Source of the DNA: Sulfuricella sp035530375 | GTDB lineage: Bacteria > Pseudomonadota > Gammaproteobacteria > Burkholderiales > Sulfuricellaceae | Direction: 5' to 3' | NCBI GenBank assembly: GCA_035530375.1 | Contig: DATKUY010000005.1 | Span: forward strand, 1 to 64,000 | DNA: 64,000 nucleotides | Shown: one piece after another, positions 62,773 through 64,000 of the stretch | How positions within the stretch are numbered: the stretch's first letter is position 1 | How the letters are laid out: each line of letters opens with the position of its first letter | Notes under the pieces: generated by a model | Databases searched by the model: none | What the model saw: the letters and a program-made list of their open reading frames with translations, nothing else | What the model was told of the DNA's origin: nothing | Position numbers and translations under genes: made by a program

Positions 62773-63996
62773 ATGAAAATTCTTGCGATCTTTGCCGAAG
62801 CCTGGCGCGCCATGGCGATGAACGGCCTGCGCACCGCGCTGACCATGCTCGGCATGGTGATCGGCGTGGCGGCGGTGGTGCTGATGCTGGCCGTGGGCCA
62901 GGGGGCACAATATACCGTCAATCAATCCATCGCCTCGATGGGCAGCAATCTGTTCATCGTGCTGTCCGGCGCCAGCACTTCGGGAGGGCTGCGTTTCGGC
63001 TCGGGAACCGTGCCCACCCTGACCGTTAATGACGCCCAGGCGCTGGCCCAGATCCCCTCGATCAAGGCAGTATCCCCCTCCTATCCGGGCAATGCCCAGA
63101 TGGTCTATGGCTCGAACAACTGGAGCACCATTGTAACGGGCTCCACACCGGATTATTTTACGATACGCAACTGGACGCTGGATTCCGGCCATTTTTTTGA
63201 GGAAAGCGATGTGCGCGGTGCGACATGCGTCGTTGTGCTTGGCCGTACCGTGGCGAAAAATCTGTTCGGCGAGGATGAACCCACGGGCAAGACCATCCGC
63301 ATCAAGAACATGCCGTTTCTGGTCATCGGCCTGCTGTCGGCCAAAGGCCAAAGCCTGGACGGACGGGATCAGGACGACTCAGCGGTAGTGCCGGTCACCA
63401 CCGCCCAGCGCAAACTGTTCGGCAACCAGTTCCCCGGCACGGTGCGCTACCTCATGGCCCAGGCGAAATCGGCCGATGTGATGGATGAAGCAGAGCGCGA
63501 GATGACCCAGTTGCTGCGCCAGCGGCATCGATTGGCCGAGGACGCGGAAAATGACTTCACCATTCGCAACCTGACCTCGGTGGCGCAATCGGCAGCCGGA
63601 TCGGCGCAGGCCATGTCCTTCATGCTGGGCGCCATCGCTTCCATTTCCCTACTGGTGGGCGGCATCGGCATCATGAACATCATGCTGGTATCGGTCACCG
63701 AACGCACCCGCGAAATCGGCATCCGCATGGCAATCGGCGCGCGCCGCCGCGACATCCTGCTGCAGTTCCTGCTGGAGGCGCTGATTATCTGCATAGTCGG
63801 CGGCCTGGTCGGAGTAATCATCGGCGTGGGCGGCGCCTGGCTGGTCAGTTCGATGGCGGAGATGGTCGTAGTGGTAACGCTCTGGTCGATCCTGCTGTCG
63901 TTCCTGTTTTCAGCGGCGATCGGGGTGTTCTTCGGCTATTATCCGGCGCGGCGTGCGGCCATGCTCAAACCTGTGGAGGCGTTGCGGTATGAATAA
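62773..63996 (+). CDS. MacB-type ABC transporter permease
   Basis: 407 residues: N-terminal membrane span (MAMNGLRTALTMLGMVIGVA), a large periplasmic MacB_PCD domain to about 250, and a C-terminal FtsX domain with three spans (ISLLVGGIGIMNIMLVSVTE, then RTREIGIRMAIGARR). It lacks a fused ATPase, which is supplied by the separate gene at 61620. It probably exports a compound or lipoprotein-like substrate with the adaptor. The ATG follows repeat DNA with no strong ribosome site. Confidence 0.9.
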   Translation: MKILAIFAEAWRAMAMNGLRTALTMLGMVIGVAAVVLMLAVGQGAQYTVNQSIASMGSNLFIVLSGASTSGGLRFGSGTVPTLTVNDAQALAQIPSIKAVSPSYPGNAQMVYGSNNWSTIVTGSTPDYFTIRNWTLDSGHFFEESDVRGATCVVVLGRTVAKNLFGEDEPTGKTIRIKNMPFLVIGLLSAKGQSLDGRDQDDSAVVPVTTAQRKLFGNQFPGTVRYLMAQAKSADVMDEAEREMTQLLRQRHRLAEDAENDFTIRNLTSVAQSAAGSAQAMSFMLGAIASISLLVGGIGIMNIMLVSVTERTREIGIRMAIGARRRDILLQFLLEALIICIVGGLVGVIIGVGGAWLVSSMAEMVVVVTLWSILLSFLFSAAIGVFFGYYPARRAAMLKPVEALRYE

Positions 63997-64000
63997 CCAT
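63989..64000 (+). CDS. Start of a further gene, cut by the window edge
   Basis: An ATG at 63989 overlaps the permease stop (GTATGAATAA) and reads MNNH to the edge. Position suggests the outer membrane channel of the efflux system (TolC-like), but four codons cannot show this. Confidence 0.35.

Overview
The window looks like the chromosome of a betaproteobacterial sulfur oxidiser that respires nitrate, close to the Sulfuricella/Sulfuriferula type of Nitrosomonadales. The argument is the combination of soxXYZAB, a complete narGHJI with two NarK transporters and NarXL, a pyruvate:ferredoxin oxidoreductase and a DsrC-family protein, with typical GC-rich proteobacterial housekeeping genes (hrpA, prfC, hslR/hslO, gluQ). 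The genus is an inference from gene content. No rRNA, tRNA or CRISPR array was seen.

Layout. 1-1821: small minus-strand cassette genes with integron attC sites but no integrase, ending at a perfect 17-bp inverted repeat. 2069-11388: CbiM-like permease, nifJ, hrpA (with two palindromic repeats inserted in frame) and a YaiI/UPF0178 gene. 11592-16309: a large PAS/GAF sensor kinase, a broken second copy of the YaiI 3' end, and a FadL-type porin. 16641-19579: Sel1 protein, cytochrome b561, an RcnB-like remnant and lpxR. 19715-24299: ParA-like ATPase, cytidylate-kinase-like protein, an orphan ATP synthase epsilon gene, then narX-narL. 24703-35848: small Cys protein, universal stress protein, narK1, narK2, narGHJI and a DsrC-like protein without the redox cysteines. 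35958-36439: a lone integron cassette. 36801-46826: ClC channel, cyclase-FHA protein, CinA-like protein, a BioF-like enzyme, YgiQ radical SAM, PilZ protein and prfC. 46981-55705: hslR, a CPGS-like GTPase, hslO, small conserved proteins, gluQ, pirin, nemA, nitroreductase, arfB and a fructosamine kinase. 55745-60395: YjfB-like gene divergent from soxXYZAB. 60451-64000: MacAB-type efflux operon interrupted by a GxxExxY gene inside inverted repeats.

How it fits together. Sox proteins oxidise thiosulfate in the periplasm, and without SoxCD in view the sulfane sulfur may be handed to another route. Electrons can go to nitrate through NarGHI, with nitrate import and nitrite export by NarK1/NarK2 and control by NarXL. 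The Cys-less DsrC homologue directly after narI joins the sulfur and nitrate themes.

The most interesting material is the repeat-borne DNA: integron cassettes in two places without intI, a repeat family (core CCACGGATTAACACGGAT) of which one copy carries a GxxExxY gene and three do not, and a REPIN-like repeat read through in frame twice in hrpA.
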